Assembly: GCA_020026175.1 (NCBI GenBank)
Contig: JAHHQV010000005.1
Location: 1 to 64,000, forward strand
Origin: Phocaeicola sp.
GTDB taxonomy: Bacteria > Bacteroidota > Bacteroidia > Bacteroidales > Bacteroidaceae
Direction of reading: 5' to 3'
DNA length: 64,000 bases
The notes under the pieces are model-generated. The model was given only the letters and a program-made list of their open reading frames with translations, searched no databases and was not told where the DNA came from. The position numbers and the translations under genes are program-made. Positions 55,076 through 63,851 of the stretch are shown piece by piece. Each line of letters opens with the position of its first letter. The first letter of the stretch is position 1.

Positions 55076-56269
55076 TTATAATTCCAAATCACCATTAAAC
55101 ACTTCATGCCATGGAAGTCCGTACATATTCAAAGCTTCCATAAACGGATCTGGATCAAACTCTTCCACATTCCATACTCCCGGACGTTTCCAAAGACCTT
55201 TCAAGAACATCATCGCACCAATCATGGCAGGAACACCTGTGGTATAGCTTACTCCCTGCATGCCAGTTTCCTTGTAAGCTTCCTGATGAGAGCAGTTATT
55301 GTATACATAATAAGTACATTCCTTTCCATCCTTTATACCACGTATTCTACAACCTATAGAAGTTTCACCTTCATAATTTTCGCCCAAATCCTGAGGATTA
55401 GGAAGTACAGCCTTAAGAAACTGCAAAGGAACTATTTCCATTCCATTATAATTGATAGGCTCTATACTTGCCATACCTATATTCTGAATAACCCTCAAGT
55501 GAGTAAGATATTCCTGACCGAATGTCATCCAGAATCTAGCACGTTTGATTGTCGGGAAATTCTTCACCAGCGACTCAAGTTCTTCATGATAAAGGAGATA
55601 AGAATCACGGGCTCCGATATTAGGATAAGTCAAGTCTTTATGAAATTCAAGAGGAGATGTAGTCACCCATTTTCCATCTTCCCAGTAACGTCCGTTCTGA
55701 GTTATTTCACGGATATTAATTTCCGGGTTGAAATTAGTAGCAAAAGCCTTATGATGGTTACCTGCATTACAGTCAACTATATCAAGATAGTGAATTTCAT
55801 CAAAGTGATGTTTGGCAGCATAAGCTGTATACACTCCACTCACACCTGGGTCGAAACCACACCCAAGGATAGCAGTCAGTCCAGCTTCTTCGAAACGTTT
55901 CTTATAAGCCCATTGCCAGCTATACTCAAAGTGAGCTTCATCCTTTGGCTCATAGTTAGCCGTATCAAGATAGTTTACCCCAGCCTTCAAGCAAGCCTCC
56001 ATTATTGTAAGGTCCTGATATGGAAGAGCTACATTAATAACGATTTCGGGTTTAAAACTGCTGAATAAAGATACAAGCTCGTCAACATTATCAGCATCAA
56101 CCTTTGCTGTTTTGATGTTAGGATTTCCAATTGCTTCAACAATTGCATCACATTTTGACTGGGTACGGCTGGCAATCATCACTTCAGTAAAAACGTCAGG
56201 ATGCTGAGCCACTTTGTGTGCAACAACGGTACCTACACCGCCTGCACCGATAATCAATACTTTACTCAT
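55076..56269 (-). CDS. Saccharopine dehydrogenase family; probable carboxynorspermidine synthase
   Basis: 397 residues with Rossmann loop IGAGGVGTVVAHKV and the Lys9-like C-terminal domain (CDPGVSGVYTAYA-like GCGFDPGVSG, VDCNAGNHHKAFATNFNPEINIREITQ). The length and the HHKAFATNFNPEIN stretch fit carboxy(nor)spermidine dehydrogenases that make spermidine in many Bacteroidetes. True saccharopine dehydrogenase activity is less likely. The partner decarboxylase is not in the window. Confidence 0.82.
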   Translation of the reverse strand: MSKVLIIGAGGVGTVVAHKVAQHPDVFTEVMIASRTQSKCDAIVEAIGNPNIKTAKVDADNVDELVSLFSSFKPEIVINVALPYQDLTIMEACLKAGVNYLDTANYEPKDEAHFEYSWQWAYKKRFEEAGLTAILGCGFDPGVSGVYTAYAAKHHFDEIHYLDIVDCNAGNHHKAFATNFNPEINIREITQNGRYWEDGKWVTTSPLEFHKDLTYPNIGARDSYLLYHEELESLVKNFPTIKRARFWMTFGQEYLTHLRVIQNIGMASIEPINYNGMEIVPLQFLKAVLPNPQDLGENYEGETSIGCRIRGIKDGKECTYYVYNNCSHQEAYKETGMQGVSYTTGVPAMIGAMMFLKGLWKRPGVWNVEEFDPDPFMEALNMYGLPWHEVFNGDLEL

Positions 56270-56303
56270 TTACTTGTTATAAAAAAATAGAAATTTTAAT
56301 TCC

Positions 56304-56335
56304 CGGTAAACGTTACCGATCAATATGCAAATATA
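56304..56335 (-). promoter_or_regulatory. Promoter and palindromic operator of the saccharopine-dehydrogenase-family gene
   Basis: -7 box TATATTTG on the minus strand (56328-56335). A few bases downstream, at the expected transcript start, lies the palindrome CGGTAA-CGT-TTACCG (56304-56318), shaped like an operator for a LacI-type or other dimeric regulator. Confidence 0.5.
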
Positions 56336-56398
56336 AACATTTTTCGATAACACGATGCAGTATTAAAGAATAATAGTCATTTTTAGAATAAATATTTT

Positions 56399-56423
56399 TT
56401 TTTGTAATTTTGTATTACAAAAA
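56399..56423 (+). promoter_or_regulatory. Promoter with overlapping inverted repeat for META gene
   Basis: -7 box TAATTTTG at 56405-56412 sits in a perfect 10-bp-arm inverted repeat (56399-56408 with 56414-56423), 54 bp before the start codon. A bound dimer would block the promoter. Confidence 0.45.
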
Positions 56424-56465
56424 TCCGTATAGTGATTTTTAGTATTTAATAAAAACATATTTAAT

Positions 56466-57269
56466 ATGAAGAAATTATTTTTAAGTGCTGCTTTTTTAAG
56501 CGTTTTATTTATGGCTTCTTGTGGAGACAAAAGTAATAAAGCTGATCTTTCCGGCAAATGGAACATTATATCCATAGAAGGACAAAACATTACAGGTAAA
56601 TCAAATGCTTTCATAGGATTCGACACTAAAGAAGGCAAGATATATGGTAATGCAGGATGTAACAACATAATGGGTGGACTTAATATTGATTCTATTAATC
56701 CAGGACACATCATTTTATCGAATATAGCTTCTACACGTATGACATGTCCTGACATAGACATAGAAATGAAAATTCTGGATGCCCTCCAAAATGTAACAGG
56801 ATTTCAGTCTTCAGCAAACGGTATAGAGCTGACAGATAAAAGTGGAAAAGTAATCTTGTCTCTCGAAAAAAAAGATGACAAGCAGGTGACATCAGCATCT
56901 ATTTCATCACTTGAAGGAGAATGGATTATTTCAAAAGTAAATGGGAACGACGTTAAAGCAATTGAAAAGACTCCTTTTCTAGCTTTCAACATTACAGAAA
57001 ATTCTGTTCACGGAAATGCAGGATGCAATATCATCAACGGAAGCATAGAACAAGAAAGGAACAACGATTCTTCACTGAAATTCGGTCAGATGATGTCAAC
57101 AATGATGGCAGGTCCAGGAATGAAAGCAGAGGGAGACATTCTTGCTGCTATCGGTAAAGTAAGTTCATTTGTATTCAATGCAGACGGAAGTGTTTCACTC
57201 AATGATGCAGAAGGAAACGAAGTAATCCTTCTTACAAAAAACAATGGAAAATCATTGATTGAAAAATAA
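56466..57269 (+). CDS. Lipoprotein with two META (HslJ-like) domains
   Basis: 267 residues with lipobox FMASC. Two META domains: about 28-135 (GKWNIISIEGQNI, YGNAGCNNIMG, ASTRMTCPDIDIEMKILDAL) and about 150-265 (GEWIISKVNGNDV, HGNAGCNIING). The second lacks the RMTC element of the first (reads MMSTMMAGPGM). HslJ-type domains are linked to stress and drug tolerance; the mechanism is unknown. Confidence 0.88.
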   Translation: MKKLFLSAAFLSVLFMASCGDKSNKADLSGKWNIISIEGQNITGKSNAFIGFDTKEGKIYGNAGCNNIMGGLNIDSINPGHIILSNIASTRMTCPDIDIEMKILDALQNVTGFQSSANGIELTDKSGKVILSLEKKDDKQVTSASISSLEGEWIISKVNGNDVKAIEKTPFLAFNITENSVHGNAGCNIINGSIEQERNNDSSLKFGQMMSTMMAGPGMKAEGDILAAIGKVSSFVFNADGSVSLNDAEGNEVILLTKNNGKSLIEK

Positions 57270-57298
57270 CAGAAGAATAAAATATTCCAATCCCTTTA

Positions 57299-57345
57299 AA
57301 AAAAGAGTTATATCAAGCCTTTGTAAATTGATATAACTCTTTTTT
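57299..57345. terminator. Bidirectional terminator after META gene
   Basis: Perfect 18-bp stem (57299-57316 with 57328-57345) with A6/T6 ends and an 11-base loop. Confidence 0.88.
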
Positions 57346-57754
57346 ATTATACTTCTATCAACCATCACAACACAATTTGCCATAATACCTCTTATTATGC
57401 AAATAGAAAAATCAATATTAATACAAAAGAAATCCTCCCCCGCTGTTACAACAAAAAATAAATACAACAGAGAGGAAGTTTTTTCAATTTGTGTTTCATG
57501 ATAAACACCAAATTGAAAATAAAGTTTTTAATGCAAAAAAGTTTAGTTTAGTCTTTTATTTTATCAAAAGAAATATTGTTTCCGTATATATACGGAACAA
57601 AACCCGTGCCACAAAAGTCATCACTGCATATCCACCACCAGTAAGATGAATAAACAGCCAATAATAAACGTTCTAACACATATTTCAACTAATTCTAAAA
57701 GTAAATAAAAATATTTTTAATTATTTGATATAGATACCTTGTTATTTATAGTTT
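57346..57754. other. Gene-free stretch with several palindromes
   Basis: No supportable ORF. It holds CCTC/CTGTT pairing with AACAG/GAGG (57433-57475), a 15-bp stem with one bulge (57482-57518) and an 18-bp perfect palindrome (57580-57597, TTCCGTATA and its complement). These may fold in an RNA or bind proteins; no known RNA family is recognised. Confidence 0.4.
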
Positions 57755-59275
57755 CTAGAACTGGAAATATATAAACGGCTGTATATCGCTACTTTTCACT
57801 TGAAGAACAAGAAATACCAATGCTATAACAACCAAAGCCTTTCCTAAAAGAGGCATCCTTACTATTACACCCGAGAATTTGTCTTGCCACCTATCTGGAC
57901 AAAAATGAATAACAAATCCTACAGACATCAACAAAAACACCTCCCAATAACCCGAAACCATCTGAGTAAACACTTCAGGATGGAAAGAAGTGAAAATCTG
58001 TGTTATCATACTCATTGACGACTCGAATGTGGTATTACGGAAGAATATCCAGCAAAAACACACGAAATGGAAAGTTGTTAATATAGCAAATACCTTACGT
58101 ATTCCTCTACTGCGATAGTCCTTTCCTCTACCTGTCAGAGTACGGAAAAACTTATGTATGGCCAATGCTGTTCCGTGTAAAGCTCCCCATACTATAAAAT
58201 TCCATGATGCTCCATGCCATAATCCTCCCAGCAACATTGTTATCACCAGATTAAGATAAGTTCTTATCTTCCCTTTGCGGTTACCTCCCAACGAAATATA
58301 AAGATAATCCTTCAGCCATGTTGACAATGATATATGCCAGCGATGCCAGAAATCGGTAACACTATCCGACTTGTATGGAGAATTAAAGTTCATAGGGAAA
58401 CGGAAACCCAACAATAATGCAAGTCCTATAGCCATATCACTATACCCAGAGAAATCGCAATAGATCTGAAGAGCATATCCATATACCCCAAATAGATTTT
58501 CCACACCCGAATAAAGAGACGGATTATCAAAAATCCTCTCTACAAAGTTAACACTTATATAGTCTGATATTACTGCTTTCTTGAAAAGTCCTATTATTAT
58601 AAAGAACACTCCGCGTCCAAACATTTCATCACTGACAAAAAGCGGCTTGCGTATCTGAGGTATGAAATCTCTTGCCCTCACAATAGGACCTGCAACCAGC
58701 TGAGGGAAAAACGAAACATAAAACACATAATCAAGCAGATTATCCAAAGGTTTCAGTTCTCCACGATAAACGTCAATAGTATAACTCAACGACTGAAAGG
58801 TAAAGAATGATATACCTACCGGCAGGAATATATCCAATGGGCTGAAATTACCACCCCACAAAGGAGAAAGCATTTCATAAAAGAAATTTGTGTACTTGAA
58901 ATAACACAAAAGTCCCAAATTTACACATAGACTGGCTATGACTATAAGTTTTCGCCTAAAGCGGTCTGCCGTATCATACATCATACGAGCCAAAAAGAAG
59001 TCGGTAAATGTAACTATACCAAGCAGAAAAAAGTACATTCCGCTACTCTTGTAATAAAAATAATAAGAAAATACAGAAACAAAAAGAAGTCTTGCCGTAG
59101 TATGATTCTTAAACAATAGATACACAAAGCTGAAAGACAGAAACAAAAAGACAAACAGCCCGCTGCTGAAAATTAACGGTTGTGTTGGATTGTATGTCAA
59201 CACATCCACCACCTTGTGTATATCAATCCCGCAGTTGCTTGATAATTCAATTAAGTTTTGTAGCCACATAGTCAT
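57755..59275 (-). CDS. MBOAT-family O-acyltransferase (AlgI/PatA-like)
   Basis: 506-residue polytopic membrane protein with the MBOAT core: VTDFWHRWHISLSTWLKDYLY (His311, His314) and GGLWHGASWNF with catalytic His354. AlgI/DltB/PatA proteins move acetyl groups across the membrane to partner SGNH enzymes. Its start overlaps the preceding SGNH gene by 29 bp, so the three genes form one unit. The acceptor (alginate-like polysaccharide, peptidoglycan or capsule) is unknown. Confidence 0.9.
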   Translation of the reverse strand: MTMWLQNLIELSSNCGIDIHKVVDVLTYNPTQPLIFSSGLFVFLFLSFSFVYLLFKNHTTARLLFVSVFSYYFYYKSSGMYFFLLGIVTFTDFFLARMMYDTADRFRRKLIVIASLCVNLGLLCYFKYTNFFYEMLSPLWGGNFSPLDIFLPVGISFFTFQSLSYTIDVYRGELKPLDNLLDYVFYVSFFPQLVAGPIVRARDFIPQIRKPLFVSDEMFGRGVFFIIIGLFKKAVISDYISVNFVERIFDNPSLYSGVENLFGVYGYALQIYCDFSGYSDMAIGLALLLGFRFPMNFNSPYKSDSVTDFWHRWHISLSTWLKDYLYISLGGNRKGKIRTYLNLVITMLLGGLWHGASWNFIVWGALHGTALAIHKFFRTLTGRGKDYRSRGIRKVFAILTTFHFVCFCWIFFRNTTFESSMSMITQIFTSFHPEVFTQMVSGYWEVFLLMSVGFVIHFCPDRWQDKFSGVIVRMPLLGKALVVIALVFLVLQVKSSDIQPFIYFQF

Positions 59276-60188
59276 TATATGCTTTTATAAATGCTTCATG
59301 TAATAATAATCCCTGTAATTTATATCCTTCACATGTAAAGTGAATCTTGTCTTTCTGATACATACCTGCATTGGTCCAGTTTCTACAGGCATTTCTTTCA
59401 CCTCCCACTATATCATAAAGGTCCCATAATGCCATTCTGTGATTATTTGCAAAATTTCTTACAGTATCAACCACTTTAGGAGTCTTAGAATTTATTATCC
59501 TGCTTCTTCCACTTCGTGTATATGCCCCCGGAGGTGTAGTAATCAGAAAAGAAGAGTTATTACACTTGTCCTTCAAAATCTTCACGAATTTGTCCAACTG
59601 ACATATATGCTCCGTAGAAGAATAGTTTCTTGAATGTGCCTCATTTGTTCCAAAAGAAAGAATTATCAAATCGGGATTAAGAGATGTTATTTCAGAAACC
59701 ATTTCCGGCTTATTGAATGTCTGACATGTAGCACCGTTCACTCCAAGTATATGATAAACTATACCCGCACGTCCTGTTTCCGTAGCAATACCTGTTGTTC
59801 TGTAATTTACTTCATAATCTATCACTGCATCATTGCCGAAGTCCTCTTCCAGGAGTTTTCTCATCACATAAGGGAATACATGCCCCCTCACATGAGAATC
59901 TCCTATATGTACAATCCTCACTTGTCTGTGCATATCCGAAATCTTACTCCAAAAACTATCAAGACTTCTATCAGGATCTTCTATCATATTTGATACAGTA
60001 TCCTTGAATAGTGAAGGCATAGGACTGGATATTGGTATAAATTTCATAAGGCTTTCCATTGCCGTACTTGAGTATATCGGTCCGGAAGCCTCATCTACAC
60101 TAGCCTTTTCTGGAATTACATCTTGTGATTTTGCAACGAAAGGCAACAGAAATGACAATAATACTAATATCACTCTATTCATCTTCAT
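59247..60188 (-). CDS. SGNH/GDSL esterase-fold protein, second of the cassette
   Basis: 313 residues from MKMNRVIL at 60188 (60182 also possible), signal peptide to VAKSQ. SGNH blocks: GDSHVRGH (Ser), Gly in the following block, FGTNEAHS (Asn) and DKIHFTCEGY (Asp, His). Probably a periplasmic acetyltransferase or esterase working with the MBOAT protein. The start overlaps the upstream SGNH gene by 14 bp. Confidence 0.85.
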   Translation of the reverse strand: MKMNRVILVLLSFLLPFVAKSQDVIPEKASVDEASGPIYSSTAMESLMKFIPISSPMPSLFKDTVSNMIEDPDRSLDSFWSKISDMHRQVRIVHIGDSHVRGHVFPYVMRKLLEEDFGNDAVIDYEVNYRTTGIATETGRAGIVYHILGVNGATCQTFNKPEMVSEITSLNPDLIILSFGTNEAHSRNYSSTEHICQLDKFVKILKDKCNNSSFLITTPPGAYTRSGRSRIINSKTPKVVDTVRNFANNHRMALWDLYDIVGGERNACRNWTNAGMYQKDKIHFTCEGYKLQGLLLHEAFIKAYNDYVATKLN

Positions 60189-61560
60189 AAGCCTTACGTT
60201 TTCCGTATTGTTCCTTTCCATACATAATTGCCTCAAAAAGAAGGTTGGCTATATGTCTGCCTCCATGAAAATTAATATGAGTATAATCATAATTAGCCAT
60301 AGCAGGCTTGCTGTTAACCATATCCTGCATACTGCCTTCGCCTCCCATAGCATTATAAAGATTCCAAAAAGCCACACCTGTTTCACCTGCCAAAGCCTTC
60401 TGGCTGATTATTAGATTTTTCAAGCCAGGCATAGTTCTAAGATTTCCATTCCTGTCCTTAGTTTCGCGATCACCAATACCCACAATAAGAACAGAAGATT
60501 CTGGAAAAGCCTTTTTCATGTTCTCCACTACAGGTTTCATCCCTTTCTTATAATATGTATAGTCTTTTCCTCCTTCAAAAGCCACGTTCAGTCCATAATG
60601 AAGTATAATAAGGTCATATTTACGAATTTTGTCATACCCACGGAGTACATTGAATGGAATACCTGAAAGCTGTTGCCCACTGCTCCCCCTAGTACTGAAA
60701 TTGTCAAGTATCACACCTCTGTCGGCATCCATCGTAGCCGCGTAGAAAACTGCTTTTTCTCCACCTTTCCCTACAACCCATTTCACATCATGTATATCAC
60801 CTTTCACAGAAACCATCTGCAATGTTCCGTCTCCTTTCAAATGGAACTTCTTTTCAGTCCCACCATTTACGATAGCTTTTATATGTAAGGAATCAGAAGT
60901 CAAATAAAACAACGAAGAGACATTACACGATTCATGGTTGGAAAGATATTTCTTCATGCCCGACAAAGAGACATAAGCCCCTTCTGTTGCCAGATAATAA
61001 CTGTTGGACAAACCCTGTTTTTTGTGATCAAAACCTATAGTATCAGTAACATTGTGAGACTTCCAACCTTCGAATCCATGCTTTACAGTAGGTCTGAATC
61101 CAGGATACTTTGAGGTAATGGTAACATATCCGACCCCACTTCCTCCAAATTCTTTTTGAAGCAAATATCGCAAATCAGACGTAAGAATATCCCCCTCTAT
61201 AAAAGAATCGCCAAAATAAGCAATCCTTACAGGTCGTCTTGAAGAGTTTATCTCCGCCAAAGCTTCATAAAATCTTGACATTCCTCTCATTGTAGAATCC
61301 GAAAAGTCTTCTATACACTCTATTCCCGCCTTACACGAATCCACAAAAGTCGGCTTAGGAACATCTATTGTATCTGCTATACTGTCTGCATACGACAAAA
61401 AAAACACATCCGAATTTTCCGTCATCCTTACATCAGAAAGCAAATCAACTTTTCTCAGATGCATATCACCTATATTTATAACAGGAAGATACCCCAGCAA
61501 CAAAAGTCCGCTGGTTATTAGCAATATCAGCCCAAAGGTATAGTGCAGTCTATTTTTCAT
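60175..61560 (-). CDS. SGNH/GDSL esterase-fold protein, first of the cassette
   Basis: 461 residues with an N-terminal membrane anchor (about 9-29). SGNH blocks: FGDSFIEGD (Ser119), LHYGLNVAF (Asn), and DYTHINFHGG (Asp, His). An inserted beta-rich domain at about 200-290 separates the blocks, as in AlgX/AlgJ-like proteins that carry a sugar-binding insert. First gene of the SGNH-SGNH-MBOAT cassette. Confidence 0.85.
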   Translation of the reverse strand: MKNRLHYTFGLILLITSGLLLLGYLPVINIGDMHLRKVDLLSDVRMTENSDVFFLSYADSIADTIDVPKPTFVDSCKAGIECIEDFSDSTMRGMSRFYEALAEINSSRRPVRIAYFGDSFIEGDILTSDLRYLLQKEFGGSGVGYVTITSKYPGFRPTVKHGFEGWKSHNVTDTIGFDHKKQGLSNSYYLATEGAYVSLSGMKKYLSNHESCNVSSLFYLTSDSLHIKAIVNGGTEKKFHLKGDGTLQMVSVKGDIHDVKWVVGKGGEKAVFYAATMDADRGVILDNFSTRGSSGQQLSGIPFNVLRGYDKIRKYDLIILHYGLNVAFEGGKDYTYYKKGMKPVVENMKKAFPESSVLIVGIGDRETKDRNGNLRTMPGLKNLIISQKALAGETGVAFWNLYNAMGGEGSMQDMVNSKPAMANYDYTHINFHGGRHIANLLFEAIMYGKEQYGKRKAYEDE

Positions 61561-61587
61561 TTCAGTTTACGATATTTTAAAACACCG

Positions 61588-61595
61588 CAAAGATA
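61588..61595 (-). promoter_or_regulatory. -7 box for SGNH-SGNH-MBOAT cassette
   Basis: TATCTTTG on the minus strand, exact TAnnTTTG, 27 bp before the start. Confidence 0.6.
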
Positions 61596-61618
61596 TATTT
61601 TTATCTCTATAAAAAAAA

Positions 61619-61653
61619 ATATCCGCCGATGTACATATAACACCGGCGGATAT
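61619..61653 (-). terminator. Terminator of the RND efflux-lpxA operon
   Basis: Perfect GC-rich 10-bp stem (61619-61628 with 61644-61653), 15-base loop, then eight or more T on the minus strand. Confidence 0.88.
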
Positions 61654-61671
61654 CAGTATCATCAATCAGCA

Positions 61672-62439
61672 TCAACTTATGATACCCAGTTTAGAGGTTG
61701 AGACAAAATCCAGAATCATTTCTACAAACTCACTTTGAGGCACTTGCTCCTTAATTCTCTGCAAAGCGTCATCTCTTGATGTATTTGCCTTATAAAGAAT
61801 CCTGTAAGCCTGAGCTATATGTTTTATTACCGTTTCCTGTATACCATCATACTCAAGTATTTTTGTATTTATACTATAGAATATAGTGGGATCGTGTGCA
61901 GCAACCACAAATGGTGGTATATCCTTAGCAAACCGACATCCTCCCTGTACCAAAGAATAACTTCCAAGACGTGTATTACCCTGCATAAGTACATTTGATG
62001 TAAGTATAGCTTTGTCAAAGACCTTACAATTGCCCGAAATCTGGCTTCCATTACCGATTATACACCCATTGCCGATTTCCACATCATGCGATATTCTCAC
62101 TCCTTGCATTATGAAATTACCGTTTCCTACCATTGTATCATGGTCTTTATGCGAGCCACGGGTTATTACAGCATTTTCACGTATCACGTTATTATTTCCG
62201 ATAATCACACAAGTATCATCTCCTTTGAATGAGAAATCCTGTGGAACGGCGCTTACCACCGCTCCCTGATATACTGTATTTCCATTACCCATACGCGTTC
62301 CGCTCATAAGGCTGGCATATGGCATAATGACATTATCGTCGCCTATCACAACATTTTTGTCAATATAGGCAAACGGATGAACCGTAACATTGTTGCCAAG
62401 TTTTGCACTTGGATCAACATAAGCTAAAGGACTAATCAT
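61672..62439 (-). CDS. LpxA-like acyl-ACP:UDP-GlcNAc O-acyltransferase
   Basis: 255 residues. Left-handed beta-helix of hexapeptide repeats (about 1-185: VTVHPFAYIDKNVVIGDDNVI and on) and a helical C-terminal LpxA tail (KHIAQAYRILYK). The catalytic-type His lies in RISHDVEIG, and IRENAVITRGS matches the substrate loop. Lipid A synthesis is the usual role. It lies apart from the other lipid A genes, behind an efflux operon, so it may be a second, specialised copy; I left the symbol empty. Confidence 0.8.
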   Translation of the reverse strand: MISPLAYVDPSAKLGNNVTVHPFAYIDKNVVIGDDNVIMPYASLMSGTRMGNGNTVYQGAVVSAVPQDFSFKGDDTCVIIGNNNVIRENAVITRGSHKDHDTMVGNGNFIMQGVRISHDVEIGNGCIIGNGSQISGNCKVFDKAILTSNVLMQGNTRLGSYSLVQGGCRFAKDIPPFVVAAHDPTIFYSINTKILEYDGIQETVIKHIAQAYRILYKANTSRDDALQRIKEQVPQSEFVEMILDFVSTSKLGIIS

Positions 62440-62462
62440 GTTTTTATAGTTTATAAGGTTTA

Positions 62463-63839
62463 TTATTGTCTTCCACCGCCCAAAGCACTGTAAAGGTTAA
62501 TTACAGACTGTATGCGCTGGAAATTATCTGCAACTTCACTCAATTCCGCACTTAGCAGATTCTGCTGTGCCGTCAATACTTCAAGATAAGTAGACTCACC
62601 GCTTTGGAACAAGGCTTTTGTATATGTCACAGCTCTTTCCAGCTGTTCTACTCTACCTCTGTCTTCCACAAGCTTTTTGTCTACAGTTTCATACGAGAAC
62701 AAAGCATCACTCACTTCCTTTCCAGCCTGCAGTATAGCCTGCTGATAATTCATGCGAGCTATTTCCTCCTCTGCTTTCGAGACTTTCAGATTTGCAACAA
62801 GTTTGCCGTTGTTGAATATAGGCTGTGTAAGCGAAGCCAAAGCCTGAAGCAAGAATTTGGCAGGATTAATTGTTACTTCATCGTATGTCCATCCTGCTGT
62901 ACCTCCAATCTTTATGCTTGGATAGAAAGCAGCACGAGCCTTGTTTGTAGTATAATAGGCACTGGCCAGATTCATTTCGGCAATCTTCACATCAGGACGG
63001 TTTTCCAGCAATTGTAGCGGAACACCAGCTGTAAGTTCTTCGGGCATTACCTGATCCGCCAGTCTTCCACGATCTATTGTCTGAGGTGCTTTTGCCAGAA
63101 GCACAGAAAGAGAGTTTTCAGTTTCACGAACCTGACGTTTCAAGTCAAGCAATGAAGCCTCTACCTGATGACTTGCTGCACGCATTTGTGTAACGGCAGC
63201 CTCGTTTACGTAGCCTGCTGTCTTCATAGCTTCCATTGCACGCACATTTTCTTTATATATAGCAGCCGTTTCTGTAGTAATTTCCACCTGACGGTCAAGC
63301 ATAAGAAGAGTATAGTATATATTTGCTATACCACATATTATCTGCGAACGGACAGCCTGTTGTGCAAACTGACTCTTCAGATAAATAGTCTGCTGGTCTC
63401 TTTTTGCATTAAGAAGTTTTCCAAACAAATCGATTTCCCAACTTGCAGCAGCAGGAATCTGATATGTATTTGGCATTTTGTTTCCGCCAAGAGATGTTAT
63501 TGTTCCCTGTGGAGCAAGATTTATAGAAGGCAGGTATGACAAGCGTGCAGAAGTAAGCATCACTTTAGCTTCCTTCACTCTCAATATAGCAGCCTGAAGG
63601 TCGATATTGTTTTGAAGTCCTTCTTCTATAAGAGTCTGAAGCTGCATGTCCTTAAACATTTCCTTCCATGGCAAGTTTCCCATATTGACAGTATCCGAAG
63701 CCAATGTGTCAGTAACCGACAACGGATCTCTGTATATACCCGAAGCGTTTATTGTCTCCGGACGGTCGTATGATTTATAGATGTGGCAGCTGCTCATCAT
63801 AGCAGCCACACACATCATTCCTATTATTTGTTTCTTCAT
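62463..63839 (-). CDS. RND efflux outer-membrane lipoprotein (OprM/NodT/TolC family)
   Basis: 458 residues with lipobox MSSC near residue 18. Two OEP repeats: long helices with LNASYYTT-like LASAYYTTNKARAAFYPSIKIGG, and GESTYLEVLTAQQNLLSAEL near the end. Forms the outer-membrane duct of a tripartite pump. 12 bp after the RND permease gene and 23 bp before lpxA, all one operon. Confidence 0.93.
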   Translation of the reverse strand: MKKQIIGMMCVAAMMSSCHIYKSYDRPETINASGIYRDPLSVTDTLASDTVNMGNLPWKEMFKDMQLQTLIEEGLQNNIDLQAAILRVKEAKVMLTSARLSYLPSINLAPQGTITSLGGNKMPNTYQIPAAASWEIDLFGKLLNAKRDQQTIYLKSQFAQQAVRSQIICGIANIYYTLLMLDRQVEITTETAAIYKENVRAMEAMKTAGYVNEAAVTQMRAASHQVEASLLDLKRQVRETENSLSVLLAKAPQTIDRGRLADQVMPEELTAGVPLQLLENRPDVKIAEMNLASAYYTTNKARAAFYPSIKIGGTAGWTYDEVTINPAKFLLQALASLTQPIFNNGKLVANLKVSKAEEEIARMNYQQAILQAGKEVSDALFSYETVDKKLVEDRGRVEQLERAVTYTKALFQSGESTYLEVLTAQQNLLSAELSEVADNFQRIQSVINLYSALGGGRQ

Positions 63840-63851
63840 TATTAATCTTAA

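Noticed and set aside
55106..56068. 320-codon plus-strand ORF
   Set aside because: Lies opposite the saccharopine-dehydrogenase-family gene; composition is Ser/Phe/His-rich as expected from antisense reading.
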